Assembly (NCBI GenBank): GCA_938005315.1
Contig: CALLOB010000027.1
Location: 1-36,588, forward strand
Source: an uncultured Phycisphaerae bacterium
GTDB lineage: Bacteria; Planctomycetota; Phycisphaerae; UBA1845; PWPN01
Reading direction: 5' to 3'
Length of the DNA: 36,588 nt
A program made the translations under genes and the position numbers. Under the pieces are notes generated by a model that saw only the letters and a program-made list of their open reading frames with translations, was not told the DNA's origin and ran no database searches. Below, piece by piece: positions 15,259 through 22,347 of the stretch (its first letter is position 1; every line of letters starts with the position of its first letter).

Positions 15259-17202
15259 ATGACCGACGCAGCGACGCCGTCCGCGGACCCGGACCTCCGC
15301 AGCGACGCCGTCTACGCGCGCAACATGGCCGCCCTGTTCCGCACCGACCCCCGGCTGGCCCAGCGGCTGGACGAGCTCGAGCCCGACGATTCGGTGATCC
15401 TGGAGGCGGCGCGGAACGGCGCGGTCACCGCCGCCGTCCGGCTGCCCGGGGTGGACCGGCCGATCCAGGTCCACAGCCGCGTCGATCCTGAGGCCGAGGC
15501 CGCCCGTTTCGCCGAGAGCGTCGAGGTGGGCACGCATCTGTGCTTCGTCGTCCATGGTTTCGGGCTGGGCTACCACGTCCGGGCCCTGTACCGGCGGCTC
15601 AAGGGCGAGGAGATCCTGGTGGTCGCCGAACCGGATCTGCAGCTGCTCAAGGCCGCCATGGACACGGTGGACCTGGCCGAGGTCTTCGCGGACCGGCGCT
15701 GCGCGATCCTGACCTCCGAGGACCGGGGCGACATCCAGACCCGCCTGGAACCGTACGGCACGCAGATGATGCTCGGCACGCGGTTCGTCTCCCACGGGCC
15801 CTCCGAGCGGCTCAACGGCCCGTTCCACGCGGGCATCCGCCGGCTGCTGGCCGAGCACATGACCGCCAACCGCATGGCCCTGGTCACGCTGGTGGCCAAC
15901 TCGCGCATCACCTGTCGCAACATCATCAACAACCTGCCGACCTACGTGGCCACCCCGCCGATCGACATTCTCCGCGACCGCTTCAGGGGTTTTCCGGGCA
16001 TCGTGGTCTCGGCCGGCCCGTCGCTGCGGCGCAACATCGACCTGCTGGGGCGGCTCAAGGGCCGGGCCCCGATCATCGCCGTGCAGACGACGTTCAGGAC
16101 GCTGCTGGACCGCGGGGTGGTGCCGGATTTCGTGACCTCGCTGGACTTCCACGAGATCTCGCGGCGCTTCTTCGAGGACGTCGGCGACTTCAGCGGCACC
16201 CATCTGGTGGCCGAGCCCAAGGTCACCTGGCACGTGGTGGACGCCTACCGCGGACCGGTGTCGCTGATCGGCAACGACTTCGCCCGCCAGCTGCTCGGCG
16301 ACGCCCTGGGTTTCCGTCCCGGGCTCAAGGCCGGCGCAACCGTGGCCCACCTGGCGTTCTATCTGGCGGTGTACATGGGCTGCGACCCGGTGGTGTTGGT
16401 CGGGCAGGACCTGGGCTACTCGAACCACGTGTACTATGTTCCCGGCGTGCCTTTTCACGACATCTGGCGGCCGGACCTGAACCGGTTCTGCACCATCGAG
16501 ATGAAGGAGTGGGAGCGGATCGCCCGCCATCGCCGGCTGCTGATGAAGGTCAAGGACATTCACGGCCACGACATCTACACCGACGAGCAGCTGTTCACCT
16601 ACCTCCAGCAGTTCGAGGGCGACTTCGCGGCCCTGCCCGGGCGGGTGATCGATGCGACCGAGGGCGGCGTGCGCAAGGCCCACACGCGGATCATGCCGCT
16701 GGCCGAGGTGATCGAACGCCACGCGACCCGCGAGATCCCCTCGGAACGGCTCGCCTACCTGCGGGAGACCCGGTGGTGGGACCCGTCGCGGCTGGGCCCG
16801 GCCCGCGAGGCCCTGGACCGGCGGCTCTCCGGCCTCGAAGAGGTGACCAGAGTCTGTCGCCGCATGCTTGAGGTCCTGCGCGAGCTGCAGGGCCTGATCG
16901 ACGACCCCCAGCGCTTCAACCGCCGTCTGGCCGAGGTGGACCGGCTGCGCCGCGAGGTGCGGGCCCGGGCGGACCTGTATCGCCTGGTCAGTTCGGTGGC
17001 CCAGCAGGCCGAACTGCAGCGGTTCAGCGCCGACCGCCGGCTGGCCCTGGCCGATGTGGACAGCAGGGACCGGGCCCGCCGCCAACTGGACCGCGACATC
17101 CGCTTCGTCGAAGCCATGCTGGAAGGCGCGGACGTGCTCGGCGGGATGCTTCGCGAGGGGCGCGACCGCCTGACGGCGGCCATGGAGAAAACCGCCTCAT
17201 GA
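15259..17202 (+). CDS. Maf/DUF115 (MptE-like) motility-associated glycosyltransferase-type protein
   Basis: A 647-residue cytosolic protein of the DUF115 / motility accessory factor family. Several members add nonulosonic acids to flagellin; the core fold is related to 6-hydroxymethylpterin pyrophosphokinase MptE. The core begins near residue 245 with GIVVSAGPSLRRNIDLLGRL, followed by APIIAVQTTFRTLLDRGVVPDFVTSLDFHE and AGATVAHLAFYLAVYMGCDPVVLVGQDLGYS. This order matches the family. The N-terminal 230 residues carry a weaker Rossmann-like region (LCFVVHGFGLGYHV). The last 100 residues are charged and helical, likely coiled coil. It overlaps the next gene by four bases (ATGA). With motAB nearby, flagellin or surface glycosylation is a reasonable inference, but no flagellin or sialic-acid gene is present. 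Confidence 0.8.
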   Translation: MTDAATPSADPDLRSDAVYARNMAALFRTDPRLAQRLDELEPDDSVILEAARNGAVTAAVRLPGVDRPIQVHSRVDPEAEAARFAESVEVGTHLCFVVHGFGLGYHVRALYRRLKGEEILVVAEPDLQLLKAAMDTVDLAEVFADRRCAILTSEDRGDIQTRLEPYGTQMMLGTRFVSHGPSERLNGPFHAGIRRLLAEHMTANRMALVTLVANSRITCRNIINNLPTYVATPPIDILRDRFRGFPGIVVSAGPSLRRNIDLLGRLKGRAPIIAVQTTFRTLLDRGVVPDFVTSLDFHEISRRFFEDVGDFSGTHLVAEPKVTWHVVDAYRGPVSLIGNDFARQLLGDALGFRPGLKAGATVAHLAFYLAVYMGCDPVVLVGQDLGYSNHVYYVPGVPFHDIWRPDLNRFCTIEMKEWERIARHRRLLMKVKDIHGHDIYTDEQLFTYLQQFEGDFAALPGRVIDATEGGVRKAHTRIMPLAEVIERHATREIPSERLAYLRETRWWDPSRLGPAREALDRRLSGLEEVTRVCRRMLEVLRELQGLIDDPQRFNRRLAEVDRLRREVRARADLYRLVSSVAQQAELQRFSADRRLALADVDSRDRARRQLDRDIRFVEAMLEGADVLGGMLREGRDRLTAAMEKTAS

Positions 17203-18833
17203 AAATCCTGGCCGCCGTCGTCGCCGACTTCCAGATGGGCAACGTGACCCCGCGTTCGCGGCTGGGCGACGATCTGCGCGGCGAGCCGGTGATCCGGCGG
17301 ACGCTGCGCCGCGTGCTGGCCGCCGGCCGGTTCTCCGGCGTGCACCTGCTGGTCGATCCCTCTCAGGAAGCCGCCGCGCGCCGGGCCTGCGACGGGCTGG
17401 ACGTGGCCGTGGAAACCCATGCCGCCGGACGGGTGCCCTGGCGGGGGTATATGGCCGCGGCCCGCAAATGGGCCCTGGACGGCTGGCGCGGCGGGCTGCT
17501 GGGGGCCACGGTCTTCGATGAATCCTGTCACCCCTGGGTCCTGGAGGCCCTGGCGCGCCGCGAGCAGGCCGACGCGGTGGCGGACATCCACCCGGCCGCG
17601 GCGCTGCTGGACCCCAAGCTGACCGCCGCAGTGGTCGATCATTACAAGGGCATCGCCGAGGACGCGCGGCTGGCCTTCACCCAGGCTCCGCCGGGACTGT
17701 CGGCGGCCGTGTACGCCGCCAGCCTGCTGGCGGACATGGCCCGGCAGGTGCAGCCGCTCTGCCGCACGCTGGCCTACCGGCCCGCCGAGCCGCAGAAGGA
17801 CATGATCATGCAGCCCTGCCACCTGGCCTGCCAGGCCCGGGTGGCCCACGCCTGGGGCCGGTGCCTGGCCGACACCGACACCGGTTTCGAGCGCGTCGCG
17901 GCCATCCTGGAACAGGTCGGCGCCGATGAACCGGATGCCGATGCGGTGGCCGAATTCCTGCGGACCCGGCGCTGGACGCCGACCGGCATGCTGCCGGCCG
18001 AGGTGGAGATCGAACTGACCACGGAGGACCCGTTGGCGGAATCGACCCTTCGCCCCCGCGGCCGGGCGGTCGGCAGTCGCGGGCCGATGCCGCCGGCACT
18101 GTTCGGGCGGCTGATCGAGGAACTAGCCTCGCGGGGCGACATCCGCGTGGTGCTGGGCGGTTTCGGCGACCCGCTGCGGCACCCCCAGTGGCCGGAGCTG
18201 CTGCGGCTCTGCCGGGCGGCGGACATCTTCGCGCTGGCGGTGCGGACGCCGGCGCTGGATCTGGATCGGCGGGCGAGTGCCGTGCTGCACGAGCAGGCGG
18301 TGGACGTGCTCAACGTGCTGCTGGACGCGAACACGCCGGAGACGTACCGCCGGGTGCACGGCGTGGACGCCTTCGAGCAGGTGACGGCCAACCTGGAGGG
18401 CTTCTTCGCCGTTCAGGCCGAGCTGCAGCGGCCCGTGCCGCTGGTCGTTCCGGAGATGATCAAGACGCACGCGACGCTGGACGAGATGGAGGCCTTCTAT
18501 GACCGCTGGATCAACCGCTGCGGCTCGGCGGTGATCGCGGGCCCCTCGTGCTACGGGGGCAGGTGGCCTGACCTGGCGGTCATGGACATGAGCCCGCCGA
18601 CGCGGCAGCCCTGTGCCCGGGTGTTCGAGCGCCTGACGGTGCTGGCCGACGGGCGGGTCACGGCCTGCGACCAGGACTTCACCGGCGAGCACGCGATCGG
18701 CTCGATCGGCGAGGAGTCGCTGGCGGCCATCTGGTCGGGGCCGGCGATGGCGTCCCTGCGGCGCTCGCACCTGGAGAAGCGGTATGACGGCCTGCCGCTG
18801 TGCCCGGAGTGCCGCGAATGGCACCGTCCGTGA
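17199..18833 (+). CDS. Nucleotidyltransferase-like/degenerate radical SAM/SPASM fusion protein
   Basis: 544 residues in three regions. Residues 1-200 look like a sugar-nucleotide cytidylyltransferase fold (GEPVIRRTLRRVLAAGRFSGVHLLV). Residues 268-440 follow a radical SAM barrel: MPPALFGRLIEELASRG, VVLGGFGDPLRHPQWPELL and NVLLDANTPETYRRVHG. The segment where CxxxCxxC should bind the SAM cluster (VEIELTTEDPLAESTLRPRG, from residue 269) has no cysteine. Residues 472-538 form a SPASM-like tail with C472, C490, C535 and C538 (C-x17-C-x44-C-x2-C). An extra C207-HLA-C211 and C222 lie between domains. This layout recalls the spiro-SPASM proteins of spirochaetes. It is coupled by ATGA overlap to the Maf-type gene, so a joint role in glycan or surface-protein modification is likely but unproven. 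Confidence 0.68.
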   Translation: MKILAAVVADFQMGNVTPRSRLGDDLRGEPVIRRTLRRVLAAGRFSGVHLLVDPSQEAAARRACDGLDVAVETHAAGRVPWRGYMAAARKWALDGWRGGLLGATVFDESCHPWVLEALARREQADAVADIHPAAALLDPKLTAAVVDHYKGIAEDARLAFTQAPPGLSAAVYAASLLADMARQVQPLCRTLAYRPAEPQKDMIMQPCHLACQARVAHAWGRCLADTDTGFERVAAILEQVGADEPDADAVAEFLRTRRWTPTGMLPAEVEIELTTEDPLAESTLRPRGRAVGSRGPMPPALFGRLIEELASRGDIRVVLGGFGDPLRHPQWPELLRLCRAADIFALAVRTPALDLDRRASAVLHEQAVDVLNVLLDANTPETYRRVHGVDAFEQVTANLEGFFAVQAELQRPVPLVVPEMIKTHATLDEMEAFYDRWINRCGSAVIAGPSCYGGRWPDLAVMDMSPPTRQPCARVFERLTVLADGRVTACDQDFTGEHAIGSIGEESLAAIWSGPAMASLRRSHLEKRYDGLPLCPECREWHRP

Positions 18834-19717
18834 TGGCCTCGCGGGGCGACGCGCAGATGAATACGACGCTCGAGGACGTTGAACAGCTGCTGCGGCGCTC
18901 GCGCCCGGCTTCCGGGCCATGGCGGGGCACGACCGTCGCCCTGCTGGGGCTGTCGATGCTGCTGGGGGCATGGCTGGCCGATCCGGCGCTGGTGCCGGCC
19001 GCCCCGGAGTACCGCTGGATGCTGCCCCACCTGGTCCTGGGCTGCATGGCCGCGGTGATGCTGGTGCGGATGGCCCGTCAGCGTCGCCTGGCCGAGCGGC
19101 TGCGCCGCGCGTTCGAGGCCGTCCGGATCGAGGACTGGCCCGCCGGTGAAGCCGATCTGGTCCGGGCCCTCAGCACGCCCGTCGCCCCGCCGGCGGTCCG
19201 GACCGAGGCCCTGTTGGCACTGGCGGCGGTGGCCGAGGCCGGTCGGCGACCGGAGATCGCCGCGCGGTTATACGAGACCGTGCTCGAGCAGCGCGCGGGC
19301 GAACCGCTGCAGCTTCATGCGGCCCGCGTGGCCCTGGCGACGCTTCTCCTGCGACAGGGGCAGATCACCGACGCCGTGAACATGATCGACCGCCTCGATC
19401 GCTCCGAGCTGCCCGAGGCCCTGCGCGCCGGCGTGGAGATGCTCGTTCTGCTCCGCGAACTGACCCTGGGACACAGCGGCGAGGCCCTGGATCGCGCCCC
19501 GCGGCGGCGGGCGCTGTTCCGCCGCCATCTGGGCACGCGGGCCGGCTACGGCTACGCGCTGCTGGCCGCGGCTTTCGACCGCGCCGGCCGGCAGGACGAG
19601 GCCCAGCGGTTCTGGCACGACGCGACGATGCTCCTGCGGCCCGCGGCACTGACCGCGCGTTTCGAGGAACTCGCACCGCTCGCACGGCGATACCCCGCGG
19701 CGGAGCGCCCGATATGA
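18833..19717 (+). CDS. Membrane-anchored TPR-like protein (paralogue 1)
   Basis: A 294-residue protein with two hydrophobic segments near the N-terminus (TTVALLGLSMLLGAWLADPA and MLPHLVLGCMAAVMLVRMA). They are followed by about 200 residues of helical hairpins with TPR spacing (e.g. AARLYETVLEQRAGEPLQLHA, then ALATLLLRQGQITDAVNMID). The ATG shares one base with the stop codon of the preceding gene (TGATG), which supports this start; an internal ATG at 18857 is an alternative. The next gene encodes a protein of the same layout, suggesting an old tandem duplication or heteromeric partners. The helical domain is expected in the cytosol. No enzyme motif is seen. The link to the Maf/SPASM pair is by operon position only. 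Confidence 0.7.
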   Translation: MASRGDAQMNTTLEDVEQLLRRSRPASGPWRGTTVALLGLSMLLGAWLADPALVPAAPEYRWMLPHLVLGCMAAVMLVRMARQRRLAERLRRAFEAVRIEDWPAGEADLVRALSTPVAPPAVRTEALLALAAVAEAGRRPEIAARLYETVLEQRAGEPLQLHAARVALATLLLRQGQITDAVNMIDRLDRSELPEALRAGVEMLVLLRELTLGHSGEALDRAPRRRALFRRHLGTRAGYGYALLAAAFDRAGRQDEAQRFWHDATMLLRPAALTARFEELAPLARRYPAAERPI

Positions 19718-20583
19718 GCCGTACGCCTCATCCGACCGACCCGATGGCGGTTCTCCTGCGCCGGCAAATGGCCCTGACCCGGGCGGCACGTCTGTTGCTC
19801 TGGGGGACGTTCCTGGCGGCCGCCGGCTGGGCCGGTCTGCGCGACGGGGGGCGCGGCCCCCAGACCGTCGTGTGGGTGCTGGCGGGCGGACTGGGAGTCT
19901 GGGCATTGGCGGCCCTGCATGGGCTGCGGATCGCGCGCTGCGTCCGCCTGGGCACCGTGCTGATGGGGCTGGGGCAGCTGGACAACGCCGAAGTCTGGCT
20001 GCGCCGCGCGGTCGGGCAGTTCACGTTCTCGACCCAGGGGAAATATTTCGCCGGGCAGCAGCTGGCGTCGCTGGCGTTCGCCCGCGGTTCTTATGATGCG
20101 GCCATCGACCTGTGCCGCGTGCTGCTCCGCCGCCACCCCGGCGGAACCGGCCGGCAGGCACTGAACGTCCGGCTCCTTCTGGCGGACGCCCTGCTGCTGA
20201 GGGACCGGCCGGCCGAGGCCCGCGAGGCCCTGGGGCCGGTGTACCGGCGGCGGCTGTCGCTGGTGGAGCGGATGAAGCTGCTGCCCATCCGGCTGCGCTG
20301 CGAGCTGGCCGTCGGCGACGCGGAGTCCGCGGCCCGGGAGCTGCCCGAGCAGGTCCGTCTGGCCGAGCTGCTGGATTCCGCGGGCGCCGCCCTGGCTCAC
20401 GCCCTCCTGGCCGAGGCCTGCCGACGACTCGGGCGGGATATCGAGGCGGCGTTTCTCCGCCGTCGTGCCGCCCTGTACCACGACCTCGAACCGCTGGTGG
20501 AACGGTATCCGGTTCTGACCCCGATCGCGGCCGCCGGGAACAGTCCGGCCGCCGGAACCCCCCATCCGGTCTCCGGGGAGTGA
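19714..20583 (+). CDS. Membrane-anchored TPR-like protein (paralogue 2)
   Basis: 289 residues with the same plan as the preceding gene: two N-terminal membrane segments (AARLLLWGTFLAAAGWAGL and TVVWVLAGGLGVWALAALHG), then helical repeats. The TPR-like pairs are clearer here: GTVLMGLGQLDNAEVWLRRA, ASLAFARGSYDAAIDLCRVL and LADALLLRDRPAEAREAL. Both paralogues end with a similar sequence before the tail (ARFEELAPLARRYP here answered by YHDLEPLVERYPVL). A short Pro/Gly/Ala tail follows. The ATG overlaps the previous stop as ATGA. It closes the Maf-SPASM run; hflX begins about 150 bp downstream behind its own promoter. Function is unknown; a scaffold or adaptor role is the usual reading of TPRs. 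Confidence 0.7.
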   Translation: MSRTPHPTDPMAVLLRRQMALTRAARLLLWGTFLAAAGWAGLRDGGRGPQTVVWVLAGGLGVWALAALHGLRIARCVRLGTVLMGLGQLDNAEVWLRRAVGQFTFSTQGKYFAGQQLASLAFARGSYDAAIDLCRVLLRRHPGGTGRQALNVRLLLADALLLRDRPAEAREALGPVYRRRLSLVERMKLLPIRLRCELAVGDAESAARELPEQVRLAELLDSAGAALAHALLAEACRRLGRDIEAAFLRRRAALYHDLEPLVERYPVLTPIAAAGNSPAAGTPHPVSGE

Positions 20584-20609
20584 CCCCGTCGGTCGAATTG
20601 TTTGCATGT

Positions 20610-20639
20610 TTGCATGGCGGGCCGTCCGGCGGCTAGAAT
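20610..20639 (+). promoter_or_regulatory. Sigma-70-like promoter for hflX, with tandem octamer
   Basis: TTGCAT (20610-20615) and TAGAAT (20634-20639) are 18 bp apart. The -35 lies in a perfect tandem octamer, TTTGCATG twice (20601-20616). If used, transcription begins near 20646, downstream of the ATG codons at 20602, 20614 and 20638, so the true hflX start would be further inside the frame. Confidence 0.5.
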
Positions 20640-20727
20640 GACCGGCGACCTGGTCGCGGGGCGCGAACCGGCGGCCCCGACCGCCGTCCAGCCCTCGACC
20701 GGGGCCGCTTCACGGGGCATCCGTCGG

Positions 20728-22050
20728 TTGGAAACAGACCAGCGAACCAGACTATCCGTCTATCGTGAGAACGCGGTTCTGGTGGGCGTCGGCCTGCCCG
20801 GGGCGGATATGGACGCGGCCGACTCGCTGGCCGAGCTTCGGGCCCTGGCCGAGTCCGCTGGCGCGGTGGTGGTCTCGATCATGCTGCAGCGGCGCGATCG
20901 GGTCGACCCCCGGACTTACATCGGCCGGGGAAAGGTCGAGGAGCTCCGCCGCCGGGTCGAGGAGAACGCCGCCGACGTGGTCATCTTCGACAACGACCTC
21001 TCGCCCGCCCAGATCCGCGAGCTCGAGAAAGCCTGCGGGCGCAAGGTCATCGACCGCAGCGAGCTCATCCTGGACATCTTCGCCGGCCGGGCCCGGACCC
21101 ACGAGGCCCGTCTGCAGGTCGAGCTGGCCCAGCTGGAGTACACGGCTCCGCGGTTGCGCGGCATGTGGACCCACCTGGAGCGCATCGCCGGGGCCGGCGG
21201 CGGCACCGGCGCCGGCGCGGTCGGTGGCATCGGAACCCGCGGACCGGGCGAGCGCCAGATCGAGATCGACCGTCGGATCGTGGCCCGCCGCGTCAGCCAG
21301 CTCAAGCGCGAGATCGCCGGGATCGACCGTCGCAAGGTCCGCGCGGTCCGCGCCCGTCAGGAGCACTTCAACATCTCGCTGGTCGGCTACACCAACGCCG
21401 GCAAAAGCACGCTGATGAACACCCTGACCGGCGCGGGTGTGCCGGCCGAGAACCGGCTGTTCGCCACGCTGGACACGCGGACCCGCAAGTGGCCGCTGGG
21501 CGACGGGCTGCACGCCCTGCTCAGCGACACCGTCGGGTTCATCCGCCGTCTGCCGCACCACCTGGTGGCCTCGTTCCGGGCCACGCTCGAGGAGGCCATC
21601 CACGCCGACCTGCTGCTGCACGTGGTCGATGCGTCCTCCCCGGCCGCCTGGGAGCAGTACACGGCCGTCAGCGGGGTGCTGGAGGAGCTCGGCTGCAGCG
21701 GGCACCGCACGCTGGTGCTGCTCAACAAGACCGACGCGGTGGACGCCCCGGCCGAGCTGCAGGTGCTGCGCCACCGCCTGCCGGAGGCGATGTGCGTCTC
21801 GGCCCGGACCGGCGCGGGCCTGGAGGAGCTGGCCGAGGCCGTGCGGCGGATGGTGGCCGGACCGCCGCTGCGGGCGGTGCTGCGGCTGCCGGCCGCCGAG
21901 GGGCGGGCGATCCACTTTCTGGAGCGGCACGCCGAGGTCCTGGATCGCCGTTACCAAGACCATGCCGTCGAGATGGAGGTTCTGATCGGCGAAACCGTGC
22001 TCCGCCGCCTTCAGGCGGGCTGGCCAGCCGCTCAGGTGGTGGGGTCCTGA
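20728..22050 (+). CDS. hflX: GTPase HflX
   Basis: HflX is a ribosome-associated GTPase that splits stalled or stressed ribosomes. The N-terminal nucleotide-binding-like domain (ENAVLVGVGLPGAD, then TYIGRGKVEEL and DLSPAQIRELEKACGRKVIDR) is followed by a helical arm and a Gly-rich loop (GTGAGAVGGIGTRGPGE). The G domain has GYTNAGKST (G1), DTVGFIRRLPHHLVASF (G3 and switch) and NKTD (G4). The frame is open from 20602. I prefer TTG at 20728, because the family begins close to LSVYRENAVLVGV and because a promoter covers the upstream ATGs; ATG 20638 is the alternative. Length is then 440 residues. It is a single gene, separated from the TPR gene and from the ATPase. Confidence 0.92.
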   Translation: METDQRTRLSVYRENAVLVGVGLPGADMDAADSLAELRALAESAGAVVVSIMLQRRDRVDPRTYIGRGKVEELRRRVEENAADVVIFDNDLSPAQIRELEKACGRKVIDRSELILDIFAGRARTHEARLQVELAQLEYTAPRLRGMWTHLERIAGAGGGTGAGAVGGIGTRGPGERQIEIDRRIVARRVSQLKREIAGIDRRKVRAVRARQEHFNISLVGYTNAGKSTLMNTLTGAGVPAENRLFATLDTRTRKWPLGDGLHALLSDTVGFIRRLPHHLVASFRATLEEAIHADLLLHVVDASSPAAWEQYTAVSGVLEELGCSGHRTLVLLNKTDAVDAPAELQVLRHRLPEAMCVSARTGAGLEELAEAVRRMVAGPPLRAVLRLPAAEGRAIHFLERHAEVLDRRYQDHAVEMEVLIGETVLRRLQAGWPAAQVVGS

Positions 22051-22055
22051 AGCCC

Positions 22056-22100
22056 TCGTGACCCCGTACACGGGGGACGTCACCACCCCGCAGGCGGGGG
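22056..22100. repeat. Two adjacent GC-rich hairpins after hflX
   Basis: CCCCG-TACA-CGGGG (22062-22075) is followed by CCCCG-CAGG-CGGGG (22086-22099). The first is flanked by GTGA/TCAC that could extend it. They start 12 bp after the hflX stop. A T5 run follows only about 20 bases later, so this is at best a weak terminator. The rest of 22101-22347 before the ATPase contains a GATAAT (22136-22141) but no convincing promoter. Confidence 0.4.
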
Positions 22101-22347
22101 AGGGACGGAACCGGGGGACTTTTTCCGGCGTATCGGATAATATGTCCGCCCGATGCCCGGGACGAGGGGGGCCGGATGAGCGGATCGCCGGCGGGGCGAC
22201 CCGATCCCCGGGAGGACATGAAGACAGGCGCGTGACCCGCAGCGAACCTCCGGGTCGCTTCGAGGTCCGCGCCGGCGCGGCATCCGGGCCGCGACCGAAG
22301 CATCCACGGACACCGAGGCCCGGCGCCTCGGGGAGCGCAGCGCATCC

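Noticed and set aside
15124..17085. Minus-strand frame of 653 codons over the Maf gene
   Set aside because: No motif or start signal; mirror of the third-position GC bias of the plus-strand gene.
17805..17870. CHLAC...C in the SPASM fusion as a possible radical SAM cluster
   Set aside because: Spacing is C-x3-C-x10-C, not C-x3-C-x2-C, and it lies before the barrel; kept only as a possible metal site.
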